DNA of 64,000 bases, taken from contig JAUPFP010000203.1 of the NCBI GenBank assembly GCA_036925085.1, forward strand, positions 17,691-81,690. The letters are read 5' to 3'. The translations under genes and the position numbers were made by a program. The stretch's first letter is position 1, and every line of letters begins with the position of its first letter. This document shows positions 13,801-24,948 of this stretch, one piece after another. The notes below the pieces were generated by a model. The model did no database searches. It worked only from the letters and a program-made list of their open reading frames with translations, and was not told the DNA's origin. The DNA is from Brachycybe producta. Taxonomy: Eukaryota; Arthropoda; Diplopoda; Playtdesmida; Andrognathidae.

Positions 13801-14670
13801 GTTGAACGTTTAAAGTTTCACGTTTAAAGTTTCACGTTTAAGGTTTCACGTTTAAGGTTTCACGTTTAAGGTTTCACGTTTAAGGTTTCACGTTTAAGGT
13901 TTCACGTTTAAGGTTTCACGTTTAAGGTTGAACGCTTAAGGTTGAATGTTTAAGGTTGAATGTTTAAGGTTGAACGTTTAAAGTTTCACGTTTAAGGTTG
14001 AACGTTTAAGGTTTCACGTTTACGGTTGAACGTTTAAGGTTGAACGTTTAAGGTTGAACGTTTTAGGTTGAACGTTTAAGGTTGAACGTTTAAGGTTGAA
14101 CGTTTAAGGTTGAACGTTTAAGGTTGAACGTTTAAGGTTGAACGTTTAAAGTTGAACGTTTAAGGTTGAACGTTTAAGGTTGAACGTTTAAGGTTGAAAG
14201 TTTAAGGTTTCACGTTTAAGATTGACTGTTTAAGGTTGAACGTTTAAGGTTGAACGTTTAAGGTTGAACGTTTAAGGTTGAACGTTTAAAGTTGAACGTT
14301 TAAGGTTGATCGTTTAAGGTTGAACGTTTAAGGTTTCATGTTTAAGGTTTCATGTTTAAGGTTTCACGTTTAAAGTTTCACGTTTAAGGTTTCACGTTTA
14401 AGGTGTCACGTTTAAGGTTGAACGTATAAGGTTGAACGTTTAAGGTTGAACGTTTAAGGTTGAACATTTAAGGTTGAACGATTAAGGTTGAAAGTTTAAG
14501 GTTTCACGTTTAAGATTAAATGTTTAAGGTTGAACGTTTAAGGTTTCACGTTTAGGGTTTCACGTTTAAGCTTTCACGTTTAAGGTTTCAAGTTTAAGGT
14601 TGAACGTTTAAGGTTGAACGTTTAAGGTTTCAAGTTCAAGGTTGAACGTTTAAGGTTTCACATTTAAGGT
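10887..14670 (+). repeat. ~4.1-kb duplication, copy 2
   Basis: This is the right copy of the segment starting at 6841. It carries the same marker order: GATTGAATGTAT at 10887, GATTGACT at 12162 and 14220, GATTAAATG at 12512 and 14514, and TTTTACATTT at 12808. A single extra T in GGTTTTCACG near 11491 shifts the phase by one base and explains why the offsets to copy 1 exceed a multiple of 14 by 1 beyond that point. Confidence 0.82.
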
Positions 14671-15660
14671 TGAACGTTTAAGGTTGAACGTTTAAGGTTG
14701 AACGTTTAAGGTTGAACATTTAAGGTTGAACGTTTAAGGTTGAACATTTAAGGTTGAACGTTTAAGGTTGAACGTTTAAGGTTGAACGTTTAAGGTTGAA
14801 CGTTTAAGGTTGAACGTTTAAGGTTTTACATTTAAGGTTTCACGTTTAAGGTTGAACGCTTAAGGTTGATTGTTTAAGGTTGAACGTTTAAGGTTGAACG
14901 TTTAAGGTTGAACGTTTAAGGTTGAACGTTTAAGGTTGAACGTTTAAGTTTGAACGTTTAAGGTTGAACGTTTAAGGTTGAACGTTTAAGGTTGAACATT
15001 TAAGGTTGAACGTTTAAGGTTGAACATTTAAGGTTGATCGTTTAAGGTTGAACGTTTAAGGTTGAACGTTTAAGGTTGAACATTTAAGGTTGAACGTTTA
15101 AGGTTGAACGTTTAAGGTTGATCGTTTAAGGTTGAACGTTTAAGGTTGAACGTTTAAGGTTGAACGTTTAAGGTTGAACGTTTAAGGTTGAACGTTTAAG
15201 GTTGAACGTTTAAGGTTGAATGTTTAAGGTTGAACGTTTAAGGTTGAATGTTTAAGGTTGAACGTATAAGGATGAACGTTTAAGGTTGAACGTTTAAGGA
15301 TGAACGTTTAAGGTTGAACGTTTAAGGTTTCACGTTTAAGGTTTCACGTTTAAGGTTGAACGTTTAATTTTGAACGTTTAAGGTTTCACGTTTAAGGTTT
15401 CACGTTTAAGGTTTCACGTTTAAGGTTTCACGTTTAAGGTTTCACGTTTAAGGTTTCACGTTTAAGGTTTCACGTTTAAGGTTTCACGTTTAAGGTTTCA
15501 CGTTTAATGTTTCACGTTTAAGGTTTCACGTTTAAGGTTTCACTTTTAAGGTTTCACGTTTAAGGTTTCACGTTTAAGGTTTCACGTTTAAGGTTTCACG
15601 TTTAAGGTTTCACGTTTAAGGTTTCACGTTTAAGGTTTCACGTTTAAGGTTTCACGTTTA
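14514..15660 (+). repeat. Partial third copy of the B-rich segment
   Basis: Sequence from 14514 resembles that from 12512 at an offset of about 2.0 kb: GATTAAATG 12512 to 14514, TTTTACATTT 12808 to about 14824, and the TTTCACTTTT monomer 13551 to 15539. The second TTTTACG monomer of the marker pair has become TTTCACG here. The left-domain GATTGACT marker does not occur beyond 14220. Confidence 0.75.
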
Positions 15661-16556
15661 AGGTTGAACATTTAAGGTTGAACGTTTAAGGTTGAACATT
15701 TAAGGTTGAACGTTTAAGGTTGAACGTTTAAGGTTTCACGTTTAAGGTTGAACATTTAAGGTTGATCGTTTAAGGTTGAACGTTTAAGGTTGAACGTTTA
15801 AGGTTGAACATTTAAGGTTGAACGTTTAAGGTTGAACGTTTAAGGTTGATCGTTTAAGGTTGAACGTTTAAGGTTGAACGTTTAAGGTTGAACGTTTAAG
15901 GTTGAACGTTTAAGGTTGAACGTTTAAGGTTTCACGTTTAAGGTTTCACGTTTAAGGTTTCACGTTTAAGGTTTCACGTTTAAGGTTTCACGTTTAATTT
16001 TGAATGTTTAAGGTTTCATGTTTAAGGTTTCACGTTTAAGGTTTCACGTTTAAGGTTTCACGTTTAAGGTTTCACGTTTAAGGTTTCACGTTTAAGGTTT
16101 CACGTTTAAGGTTTCACGTTTAAGGTTTCACGTTTAAGGTTTCACGTTTAAGGTTTCACGTTTAAGGTTTCACTTTTAAGGTTTCACGTTTAAGGTTTCA
16201 CGTTTAAGGTTGAACGTTTAAGGTTGAACGTTTAAGGTTGAACGTTTAAGGTTGAACGTTTAAGGTTGAACGTTTAAGTTTGAACGTTTAAGGTTGAACG
16301 TTTAAGGTTGAACGTTTAAGGTTGAACATTTAAGGTTGAACGTTTAAGGTTGAACATTTAAGGTTGATCGTTTAAGGTTGAACATTTAAGGTTGAACGTT
16401 TAAGGTTGAACATTTAAGGTTGATCGTTTAAGGTTGAACGTTTAAGGTTGAACGTTTAAGGTTGAACATTTAAGGTTGAACGTTTAAGGTTGAACGTTTA
16501 AGGTTGATCATTTAAGGTTGAACGTTTAAGGTTGAACGTTTAAGGTTGAACGTTTA
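15661..16556 (+). repeat. Mixed A/B monomers, no clear HOR unit
   Basis: Ordinary 14-bp array with alternating short A tracts, several GAACATTT and GATCGTTT variants, and B tracts near 15930-16000 and 16010-16200. I see only fragmentary similarity to neighbours and cannot define a unit. Confidence 0.7.
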
Positions 16557-17717
16557 AGGTTGAACATTTAAGGTTGAACGTTTAAGGTTGAACGTTTAAG
16601 GTTGAACGTTTAAGGTTGAACGTTTAAGGTTGAATGTTTAAGGTTGAACGTATAAGGATGAACGTTTAAGGTTGAACGTTTAAGGATGAACGTTTAAGGT
16701 TGAACGTTTAAGGTTTCACGTTTAAGGTTTCACGTTTAAGGTTTCACGTTTAAGGTTTCACGTTTAAGGTTGAACGTTTAAGGTTGAACGTTTAATTTTG
16801 AATGTTTAAGGTTTCATGTTTAAGGTTTCACGTTTAAGGTTTCACGTTTAAGGTTTCACGTTTAAGGTTTCACGTTTAAGGTTTCACGTTTAAGGTTTCA
16901 CGTTTAAGGTTTCACGTTTAAGGTTTCACGTTTAAGGTTTCACGTTTAAGGTTTCACGTTTAAGGTTTCACTTTTAAGGTTTCACGTTTAAGGTTTCACG
17001 TTTAAGGTTTCACGTTTAAGGTTTCACGTTTAAGGTTTCACGTTTAAGGTTTCACGTTTAAGGTTTCATGTTTAAGGTTTCACGTTTAAGGTTTCATGTT
17101 TAAGGTTGAACGTTTAATTTTTCACGTTTAAGGTTGAACGTTTAAGGTTGAACGTTTAAAGTTTCACGTTTAAGGTTTCACGTTTAAGGTTTCACGTTTA
17201 AGGTTTCATGTTTAAGGTTTCACGTTTAAGGTTTCACGTTTAAGGTTTCACGTTTAAGGTTGAACGCTTAAGGTTGAACGTTTAAGGTTGAACGTTTAAG
17301 GTTGAACGTTTAAAGTTTCACGTTTAAGGTTGAACGTTTAAGGTTTCACGTTTAAGGTTGAACGTTTAAGGTTGAACATTTAAGGTTGAACGTTTAAGGT
17401 TGAACATTTAAGGTTGATCGTTTAAGGTTGAACGTTTAAGGTTGAACGTTTAAGGTTGAACATTTAAGGTTGAACGTTTAAGGTTGAACGTTTAAGGTTG
17501 ATCGTTTAAGGTTGAACGTTTAAGGTTGAACGTTTAAGGTTGAACGTTTAAGGTTGAACGTTTAAGGTTGAATGTTTAAGGTTGAACGTTTAAGGTTGAA
17601 CGTTTAAGGTTGAACGTTTAAGGTTGAACGTTTAAGGTTGAACATTAAGGTTGAACGTTTAAGGTGGAACGTTTAAGGTTGAACGTTTAAGGTTGAACGT
17701 TTAAGATTGAAAGTTTA
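16557..17717 (+). repeat. 1,161-bp HOR, copy 1
   Basis: This copy is 83 monomers, one of which is a 13-mer (GAACATTAAGG at 17640), giving 82 x 14 + 13 = 1,161 bp. It shares an ordered marker set with the next copy: CGTTTAATTTTT at 17111, GAACGCTT at 17262, the 13-mer at 17640, and a GGTGGAACG monomer just after. Outer limits are approximate because the flanks are ordinary monomers. Confidence 0.82.
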
Positions 17718-18878
17718 AGGTTGAACGTATAAGGATGAACGTTTAAGGTTGAACGTTTAAGGATGAACGTTTAAGGTTGAACGTTTAAGGTTTCACGTTT
17801 AAGGTTTGACGTTTAAGGTTTCACGTTTAAGGTTGAACGTTTAAGGTTGAATGTTTAATTTTGAATGTTTAAGGTTTCACGTTTAAGGTTTCACGTTTAA
17901 GGTTTCACGTTTAAGGTTTCACGTTTAAGGTTTCACGTTTAAGGTTTCACGTTTAAGGTTTCACGTTTAAGGTTTCACGTTTAAGGTTTCACGTTTAAGG
18001 TTTCACGTTTAAGGTTTCACGTTTAAGGTTTCACGTTTAAGGTTTCACGTTTAAGGTTTCACGTTTAAGGTTTCACGTTTAAGGTTTCACGTTTAAGGTT
18101 TCACGTTTAAGGTTTCACGTTTAAGGTTTCACTTTTAAGGTTTCACGTTTAAGGTTTCACGTTTAAGGTTTCACGTTTAAGGTTTCACGTTTAAGGTTTC
18201 ACGTTTAAGGTTTCACGTTTAAGGTTTCACGTTTAAGGTTTCACGTTTAAGGTTTCATGTTTAAGGTTGAACGTTTAATTTTTCACGTTTAAGGTTGAAC
18301 GTTTAAGGTTGAACGTTTAAAGTTTCACGTTTAAGGTTTCACGTTTAAGGTTTCACGTTTAAGGTTTCATGTTTAAGGTTTCACGTTTAAGGTTTCACGT
18401 TTAAGGTTTCACGTTTAAGGTTGAACTCTTAAGGTTGAACGTTTAAGGTTGAACGTTTAAGGTTGAACGTTTAAAGTTTCACGTTTAAGGTTGAACGTTT
18501 AAGGTTTCACGTTTAAGGTTGAACGTTTAAGGTTGAACATTTAAGGTTGAACGTTTAAGGTTGAACATTTAAGGTTGATCATTTAAGGTTGAACGTTTAA
18601 GGTTGAACGTTTAAGGTTGAACATTTAAGGTTGAACGTTTAAGGTTGAACGTTTAAGGTTGATCGTTTAAGGTTGAACGTTTAATGTTGAACGTTTAAGG
18701 TTGAACGTTTAAGGTTGAACGTTTAAGGTTGAACGTTTAAGGTTGAACGTTTAAGGTTGAACGTTTAAGGTTGAACGTTTAAGGTTGAACGTTTAAGGTT
18801 GAACATTAAGGTTGAACGTTTAAGGTGGAACGTTTAAGGTTGAACGTTTAAGGTTGAACGTTTAAGATTGAAAGTTTA
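17718..18878 (+). repeat. 1,161-bp HOR, copy 2
   Basis: Markers repeat exactly 1,161 bp after copy 1: CGTTTAATTTTT at 18272, GAACTCTT at 18423 (GAACGCTT in copy 1) and the 13-mer GAACATTAAGG at 18801, followed by GGTGGAACG. Sharing a private 1-bp deletion shows the two copies descend from one event and not from independent slippage. Confidence 0.83.
17873..18264 (+). repeat. Longest type B run noted (28 monomers)
   Basis: This 392-bp stretch is 28 consecutive type B monomers (GGTTTCACGTTTAA). The variants seen are one TTTCACTTTT monomer near 18129 and one TTTCATG monomer near 18253. Other long B tracts lie near 9300-9610, 13380-13690, 15380-15660, 16810-17100, 20520-20745, 21960-22270 and 22490-22700. 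No comparable B tract exists to the right of ~23 kb, where B monomers occur singly or in groups of two to five. Confidence 0.88.
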
Positions 18879-20499
18879 AGGTTTCACGTTTAAGATTGAA
18901 TGTTTAAGGTTGAACGTTTAAGGTTGAACGTTTAAGGTTGAACGTTTAAGGTTGAACATTTAAGGTTGAACGTTTAAAGTTGAACGTTTAAGGTTGAACG
19001 TTTAAGGTTGAATGTTTAAGGTTTCATGTTTAAGGTTTCATGTTTAAGGTTTCACGTTTAAAGTTTCACGTTTAAGGTTTCACGTTTAAGGTGTCACGTT
19101 TAAGGTTGAACGTATAAGGTTGAACGTTTAAGGTTGAACGTTTAAGGTTGAACGTTTAAGGTTGAACGTTTAAGGTTGAAAGTTTAAGGTTTCACGTTTA
19201 AGATTGAATGTTTAAGGTTGAACGTTTAAGGTTTCACGTTTAGGGTTTCACGTTTAAGGTTTCACGTTTAAGCTTCCACGTTTAAGGTTGAACGTTTAAG
19301 GTTGAACGTTTAAGGTTGAACGTTTAAGGTTGAAAGTTTAAGGTTTCACGTTTAAGATTGAATGTTTAAGGTTGAACGTTTAAGGTTTCACGTTTAAGGT
19401 TTCACGTTTAAGGTTTCACGTTTAAGCTTTCACGTTTAAGGTTTCACGTTTAAGGTTGAACGTTTAAGGTTGAACGTTTAAGGTTTCACGTTCAAGCTTG
19501 AACGTTTAAGGGTTCACGTTTAAGGTTGAAAGTTTAAGGTTGAAAGTTTAAGGTTGAACGTTTAAGGTTGAACGTTTAAGGTTTCACGTTTAAAGTTTCA
19601 CGTTTAAGGTTGAACGTTTAAGATTTTATGTTTAATGTTGAATGTTTAAGGTTGAACGTTTAATGTTGAAAGTTTAAGGTTGAACGTTTAAGGTTGAACG
19701 TTTAAGGTTGAACGTTTAAGGTTGAACATTTAAGGTTGAACGTTTAAGGTTGAACATTTAAGGTTGAACGTTTAGGTTGAACGTTTAAGGTTGAACGTTT
19801 AAGGTTTCACGTTTAAGGTTTTACATTTAAGGTTTCACGTTTAAGAATTCACGTTTAAGGTTGAACGCTTAAGGTTGAACTTTTAAGGTTGAACGTTTAA
19901 GGTTGAACGTTTAAGGTTGAACGTTTAATGTTGAACGTTTAAGGTTGAACGTTTAAGGTTGAACGTTTAAGGTTGAACGTTTAAGGTTGAACGTTTAAGG
20001 TTGAACGTTTAAGGTTGAACGTTTAAGGTTGAACGTTTAAGGTAGATCGTTTAAGGTTGAACGTTTAAGGTTGAACGTTTAAGGTTGAATGTTTAAGGTT
20101 GAATGTTTAAGGTTGAACGTTTAAGGTTGAACGTTTAAGGTTGAACGTTTAAGGTTGAATGTTTAAGGTTGAACGTTTAAGGTTGAATGTTTAAGGTTGA
20201 ACATTTAAGGATGAATGTTTAAGGTTGAATGTTTAAGGATGAACGTTTTAGGTTGAACGTTTAAGGTTTCACGTTTAAGGTTTCACGTTTAAGGTTTCAC
20301 GTTTAAGGTTGAACGTTTAAGGTTGAACATTTAAGGTTGAACGTTTAAGGTTGAACGTTTATGGTTGAACGTTTAAGGTTGAATGTTTAAGGTTTCACGT
20401 TTAAGGTTGAACGTTTAAGGTTGAACGTTTAAGGTTGAACGTTTAAGGTTGAACGTTTAAGGTTGAACGTTTAAGGTTGAACGTTTAAGGTTGAATGTT
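18879..20499 (+). repeat. Mixed domain with left-family markers
   Basis: GGTGTCAC (19092), TTTAGGGTTT (19239) and GATTGAATG (19203 and again 154 bp later, near 19357) link this stretch to the left-hand units. It is rearranged, with more scattered substitutions (GAATTCACG near 19846, a GTTTAGG 13-mer near 19766) than the flanking HOR blocks. No unit could be defined. Confidence 0.7.
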
Positions 20500-21510
20500 T
20501 AATTTTGAACGTTTAAGGTTTCACATTTAAGGTTTCACGTTTAAGGTTTCACGTTTAAGGTTTCACGTTTAAGGTTTCACGTTTAAGGTTTCACGTTTAA
20601 GGTTTCACGTTTAAGGTTTCACGTTTAAGGTTTCACGTTTAAGGTTTCACGTTTAAGGTTTCACGTTTAAGGTTTCACGTTTAAGGTTTCACGTTTAAGG
20701 TTTCACGTTTAAGGTTTCACGTTTAAGGTTTCATGTTTAAGGTTGAACGTTTAAGGTTTCACGTTTAAGGTTTCATGTTTATGGTTGAACGTATAAGGTT
20801 TCACGTTTAAGGTTGAACGTTTAAGGTTGAACGTTTAAGGTTGAACGTTTAAGGCTGAACGTTTAAAGTTTCACGTTTAAGGTTGAACGTTTAAGGTTTC
20901 ACGTTTAAGGTTGAATGTTTAAGGTTTCACGTTTAAGGTTTCACGTTTAAGGTTTCACGTTTAAGGTTTCACGTTTAAGGTTTCACGTTTAAGGTTTCAC
21001 GTTTAAGGTTTCACGTTTAAGGTTTCACGTTTAAGGTTTCACGTTTAAGGTTTCACGTTTAAGGTTTCACGTTTAAGGTTTCACGTATAAGGTTTCACGT
21101 TTAAGGTTTCACGTTTAAGGTTTCACGTTTAAGGTTTCATGTTTAAGGTTTCATGTTTAAGGTTTTACGTTTAAGGTTGAAAGTTTAAGGTTGAACGTTT
21201 AAGGTTGAACATTTAAGGTTGAATGTTTAAGGTTGAATGTTTATGGTTTCATATTTAAGGTTTCATGTTTAAGGTTTCACGTTTAAGGTTTCACGTTTTA
21301 GGTTAAATGTTTAAGGTTGAACGTTTAAGATTTCACGTTTAAGGTTGAACGTTTAAGGTTGAAAGTTTAAGGTTGAACGTTTAAGGTTGAACGTTTAAGG
21401 TTTCACGTTTAAGGTTTCACGTTTAAGGTTGAACGTTTAAGATTTTACGTTTAAGGTTGAATGTTTAAGGTTGAACATTTAAGGTTGAACGTTTAAGGTT
21501 GAACGTTTAA
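20500..21510 (+). repeat. ~1.5-kb duplication, copy 1
   Basis: Markers shared with the copy to the right are TTTCACATTT near 20519, GTTTATGGTTGAACGTAT near 20778, TCACGTATAAGG at 21081 and GTTTTAGGTTAAATG at 21295. Offsets to the right copy vary between 1,442 and 1,554 bp, all multiples of 14, so monomers were gained and lost after duplication. The segment is rich in type B. Confidence 0.78.
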
Positions 21511-21941
21511 GGTTGAACGTTTAAGGTTGAACGTTTAAGGTTGAACGTTTAAGGTTGAACGTTTAAGGTTGAACGTTTAAGGTTGAACGTTTAAGGTTGA
21601 ACGTTTAAGGTTGAACGTTTAAGGTTGAACGTTTAAGGTTGAACGTTTAAGGTTGAACATTTAAGGTTGAACGTTTAAGGTTGAACGTTTAAGGTTGATC
21701 GTTTAAGGTTGAACGTTTAAGGTTGAACGTTTAATTTTGAACGTTTAAGGTTGAACGTTTAAGGTTGAATGTTTAAGGTTGAATGTTTAAGGTTGAACGT
21801 TTAAGGTTGAATGTTTCAGGTTGAACGTTTAAGGATGAACGTTTAAGGTTGAACGTTTAAGGATGAACGTTTAAGGTTGAACGTTTAAGGTTTCACGTTT
21901 AAGGTTGACCGTTTAAGGTTGAACGTTTAAGGTTGAATGTT

Positions 21942-23035
21942 TAATTTTGAATGTTTAAGGTTTCACATTTAAGGTTTCACGTTTAAGGTTTCACGTTTAA
22001 GGTTTCACGTTTAAGGTTTCACGTTTAAGGTTTCACGTTTAAGGTTTCACGTTTAAGGTTTCACGTTTAAGGTTTCACGTTTAAGGTTTCACGTTTAAGG
22101 TTTCACGTTTAAGGTTTCACGTTTAAGGTTTCACGTTTAAGGTTTCACGTTTAAGGTTTCACGTTTAAGGTTTCACGTTTAAGGTTTCACGTTTAAGGTT
22201 TCACGTTTAAGGTTTCACGTTTAAGGTTTCACGTTTAAGGTTTCACGTTTAAGGTTTCACGTTTAAGGTTTCATGTTTAAGGTTGAACATTTAATATTTC
22301 ACGTTTAAGGTTGAACGTTTATGGTTGAACGTATAAGGTTTCACGTTTAAGGTTGAACGTTTAAGGTAGAATGTTTAAGGTTGAACGTTTAAGGTTGAAC
22401 GTTTAAAGTTTCACGTTTAAGGTTGAACGTTTAAAGTTTCACGTTTAAGGTTGAACGTTTAATGTTTCACGTTTAAGGTTGAATGTTTAAGGTTTCACGT
22501 TTAAGGTTTCACGTTTAAGGTTTCACGTTTAAGGTTTCACGTTTAAGGTTTCACGTTTAAGGTTTCACGTTTAAGGTTTCACGTTTAAGGTTTCACGTTT
22601 AAGGTTTCACGTTTAAGGTTTCACGTTTAAGGTTTCACGTATAAGGTTTCACGTTTAAGGTTTCACGTTTAAGGTTTCACGTTTAAGGTTTCATGTTTAA
22701 GGTTTCATGTTTAAGGTTTTACGTTTAAGGTTGAAAGTTTAAGGTTGAACATTTAAGGTTGAATGTTTAAGGTTGAATGTTTAAGGTTTCATGTTTAAGG
22801 TTTCACGTTTAAGGTTTCACGTTTTAGGTTAAATGTTTAAGGTTGAACGTTTAAGATTTCACGTTTAAGGTTGAACGTTTAAGGTTGAAAGTTTAAGGTT
22901 GAACGTTTAAGGTTGAACGTTTAAGGTTTCACGTTTAAGGTTTCACGTTTAAGGTTGAACGTTTAAGATTTTACGTTTAAGGTTGAATGTTTAAGGTTGA
23001 ACATTTAAGGTTGAACGTTTAAGGTTGAACGTTTA
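21942..23035 (+). repeat. ~1.5-kb duplication, copy 2
   Basis: The corresponding markers lie at 21961 (TTTCACATTT), 22331 (GTATAAGG after GTTTATGG), 22635 (TCACGTATAAGG) and 22821 (GTTTTAGGTTAAATG). The intervening 21511-21941 is mostly type A and is not part of the duplicated block. Confidence 0.78.
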
Positions 23036-24430
23036 AGGTAGAACGTTTAAGGTTGAACGTTTAAGGTTGAACGTTTAAGGTTGAACGTTTAAGGTTGAAC
23101 GTTTAAGGTTGAACGTTTAAGGTTGAACGCTTAAGGTTGAACGTTTAAGGTTGAACGTTTAAGGTTTCACGTTTAAGGTTTTACGTTTAAGGTTGAACGT
23201 TTAAGGTTTCACGTTTAAGGTTGAACGTTTAAGGTTGAAAGTTTAAGGTTGAACGTTTAAGGTTGAACGTTTAAGGTTTCACGTTTAAAGTTTCACGTTT
23301 AAGGTTGAAAGTTTAAGGTTGAATGTTGAAGGTTGAACGTTTAAGGTTGAACGTTTAAGGTTGAACGTTTAAGGTTGAATGTTTAAGGTTGAATGTTTAA
23401 GGTTGAATGTTTAAGGTTGAACGTTTAAGGTTGAACGTATAAGGTTGAACGTTTAAGGTTGAACGTTTAAGGTTGAAAGTTTAAGGTTGAACGTTTAAGG
23501 TTGAACATTTAAGGTTTCACGTTTAAAGTTTCACGTTTAAAGTTGAACATTTAAGATTTTACGTTTAAGGTTGAACGTTTAAGGTTGAACGTTTACGGTT
23601 GAACATTTAAGGTTGAATATTTAAGGTTGAATGTTTAAGGTTGAACGTTTAAGGTTGAACGTTTAAGGTTGAACGTTTAAGGTTGAATGTTTAAGGTTGA
23701 ACGTTTAAGTTTGAACGTTTAAGGTTGAACGTTTAATGTTGAATGTTTAAGGTTGAATGTTTAAGGTTGAATGTTTAATGTTGAACATTTAATGTTGAAC
23801 ATTTAAGGTTGAACATTTAAGGTTTCAAGTTTAAGGTTGAACGTTTCAGGTTGAACGTTTACGGTTGAACGTTTAAGGTTGAACGTTTAAGGTTGAACGT
23901 TTAAGGTTGAACGTTTAAGGTTGAATGTTTAAGGTTGAACGTTTAAGTTTGAACGTTTAAGGTTGAACATTTAAGGTTTCACGTTTAAAGTTTCACGTTT
24001 AAGGTTTCACGTTTAAGGTTGAACGTTTAAGGTTGAACGTTTAAGGTTGAACGTTTAAGGTTGAACGTTTAAGGTTGAACGTTTAAGGTTGAACGTTTAA
24101 GGTTGAACGTTTAAGGTTGAACTTTTAAGGTTGAACGTTTAAGGTTGAACGTTTAAGGTTGAACATTTAAGGTTGAACGTTTAAGGTTGAACGTTTAAGG
24201 TGGAACGTTTAAGGTTGAACGTTTAAGGTTGAACGTTTAAGGTTGAACGTTTAAGGTGGAACGTTTAAGGTTGAACGTTTAAGGTTGAACGTTTAAGGTT
24301 GAACGTTTAAGGTGGAACGTTTAAGGTGGAACGTTTAAGGTTGAACGTTTAAGGTTGAACGTTTAAGGTTGAACGTTTAAGGTTGAACGTTTAATGTTGA
24401 ACGTTTAAGGTTGAACGTTTAAGGTTGAAC
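23036..24430 (+). repeat. Diverged type A domain
   Basis: Type A array with a high density of single-monomer variants: GAATGTTT, GAACATTT, GGTGGAACG (several between 24200 and 24330), GTTGAAGG near 23326 and GAATATTT near 23616. It marks the change from the B-rich left family to the M1-containing right family. Pieces of 23200-23650 reappear inside the 2,154-bp units (28,690-29,180), so this stretch may be a source or relic of that unit. Confidence 0.7.
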
Positions 24431-24636
24431 GTATGAGGTTGAACATTTAAGGTTGAAAGTTTAAGTTTGAACGTTTAAGGATGAACATTAAAGGTTTCAC
24501 GTTTAAAGTTTCACGTTTAAGGTTTCAAGTTTAAGGTGTCACGTTTAAGATTGAACGTTTAAGGTTGAACGTTTAAGGTTGAACGTTTAAGGTTGAACAT
24601 TTAAGGTTGAACGTTTAAGGTTGAACATTTAAGGTT

Positions 24637-24649
24637 GAAGGTTTAGGTT
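24637..24649 (+). repeat. 13-bp monomer class GAAGGTTTAGG (first copy)
   Basis: The unit GGTTGAAGGTTTA is a 13-bp derivative of type A: the C is lost or replaced and one A is missing, so each copy shifts the array phase by -1. The first copy is here. It then recurs dozens of times to the right end, for example 25323, 25887, 27592, 29847, 33052, 35092, 38636, 46910, 51070 and 63534. I found none left of 24.6 kb. It explains why HOR lengths in the right half are not multiples of 14. Confidence 0.85.
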
Positions 24650-24869
24650 GAACGTTTAAGGTTGAACGTTTAAGGTTGAACGTTTAAGGTTGAACGTTTA
24701 AGGTTGAATGTTTAAGGTTGAACGTTTAAGGTTGAACGTTTAAGGTTGAACGTTTATGGTTGAATGTTTAAGATTGAACGTTTAAGGTTTTATGTTTAAG
24801 GTTGAACGTTTAAGGTTGAACATTTTAGGTTGAACGTTTCAGTTTAAACGTTTAAGGTTTCACGTTTAA

Positions 24870-24948
24870 GATTCTACTTTTAAGCTTTTACGTTTAAGGT
24901 TTCACGTTTTATGTAGAACGTTTAAGGTTTCATGTTTAATGTTTCACG
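24870..24948 (+). repeat. Module M1 (first of 19 copies)
   Basis: M1 is a run of five to six consecutive abnormal monomers, recognised by TTCTACTTTTAAGCTTTTAC, then TTTCACGTTTTATG and a TTTCATGTTT monomer. It carries a HindIII site (AAGCTT). The TTCTAC start recurs at 24872, 25152, 25557, 26576, 26856, 27261, 29261, 29527, 31415, 31681, 34556, 34812, 36279, 43639, 44618, 50620, 54019, 54985 and 59025. Subtype M1b (GTTTCTAC, later TTTGATG) is at 25557, 27261, 29261, 31415 and 34556; the others have GATTCTAC and TTTAATG. The module is absent from the left 24 kb. It is a good probe for the order of amplification. Confidence 0.88.

Noticed and set aside
2272..19245. True telomere or interstitial telomeric tract
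   Set aside because: TTTAGGG occurs as isolated single copies inside satellite monomers, never in tandem.
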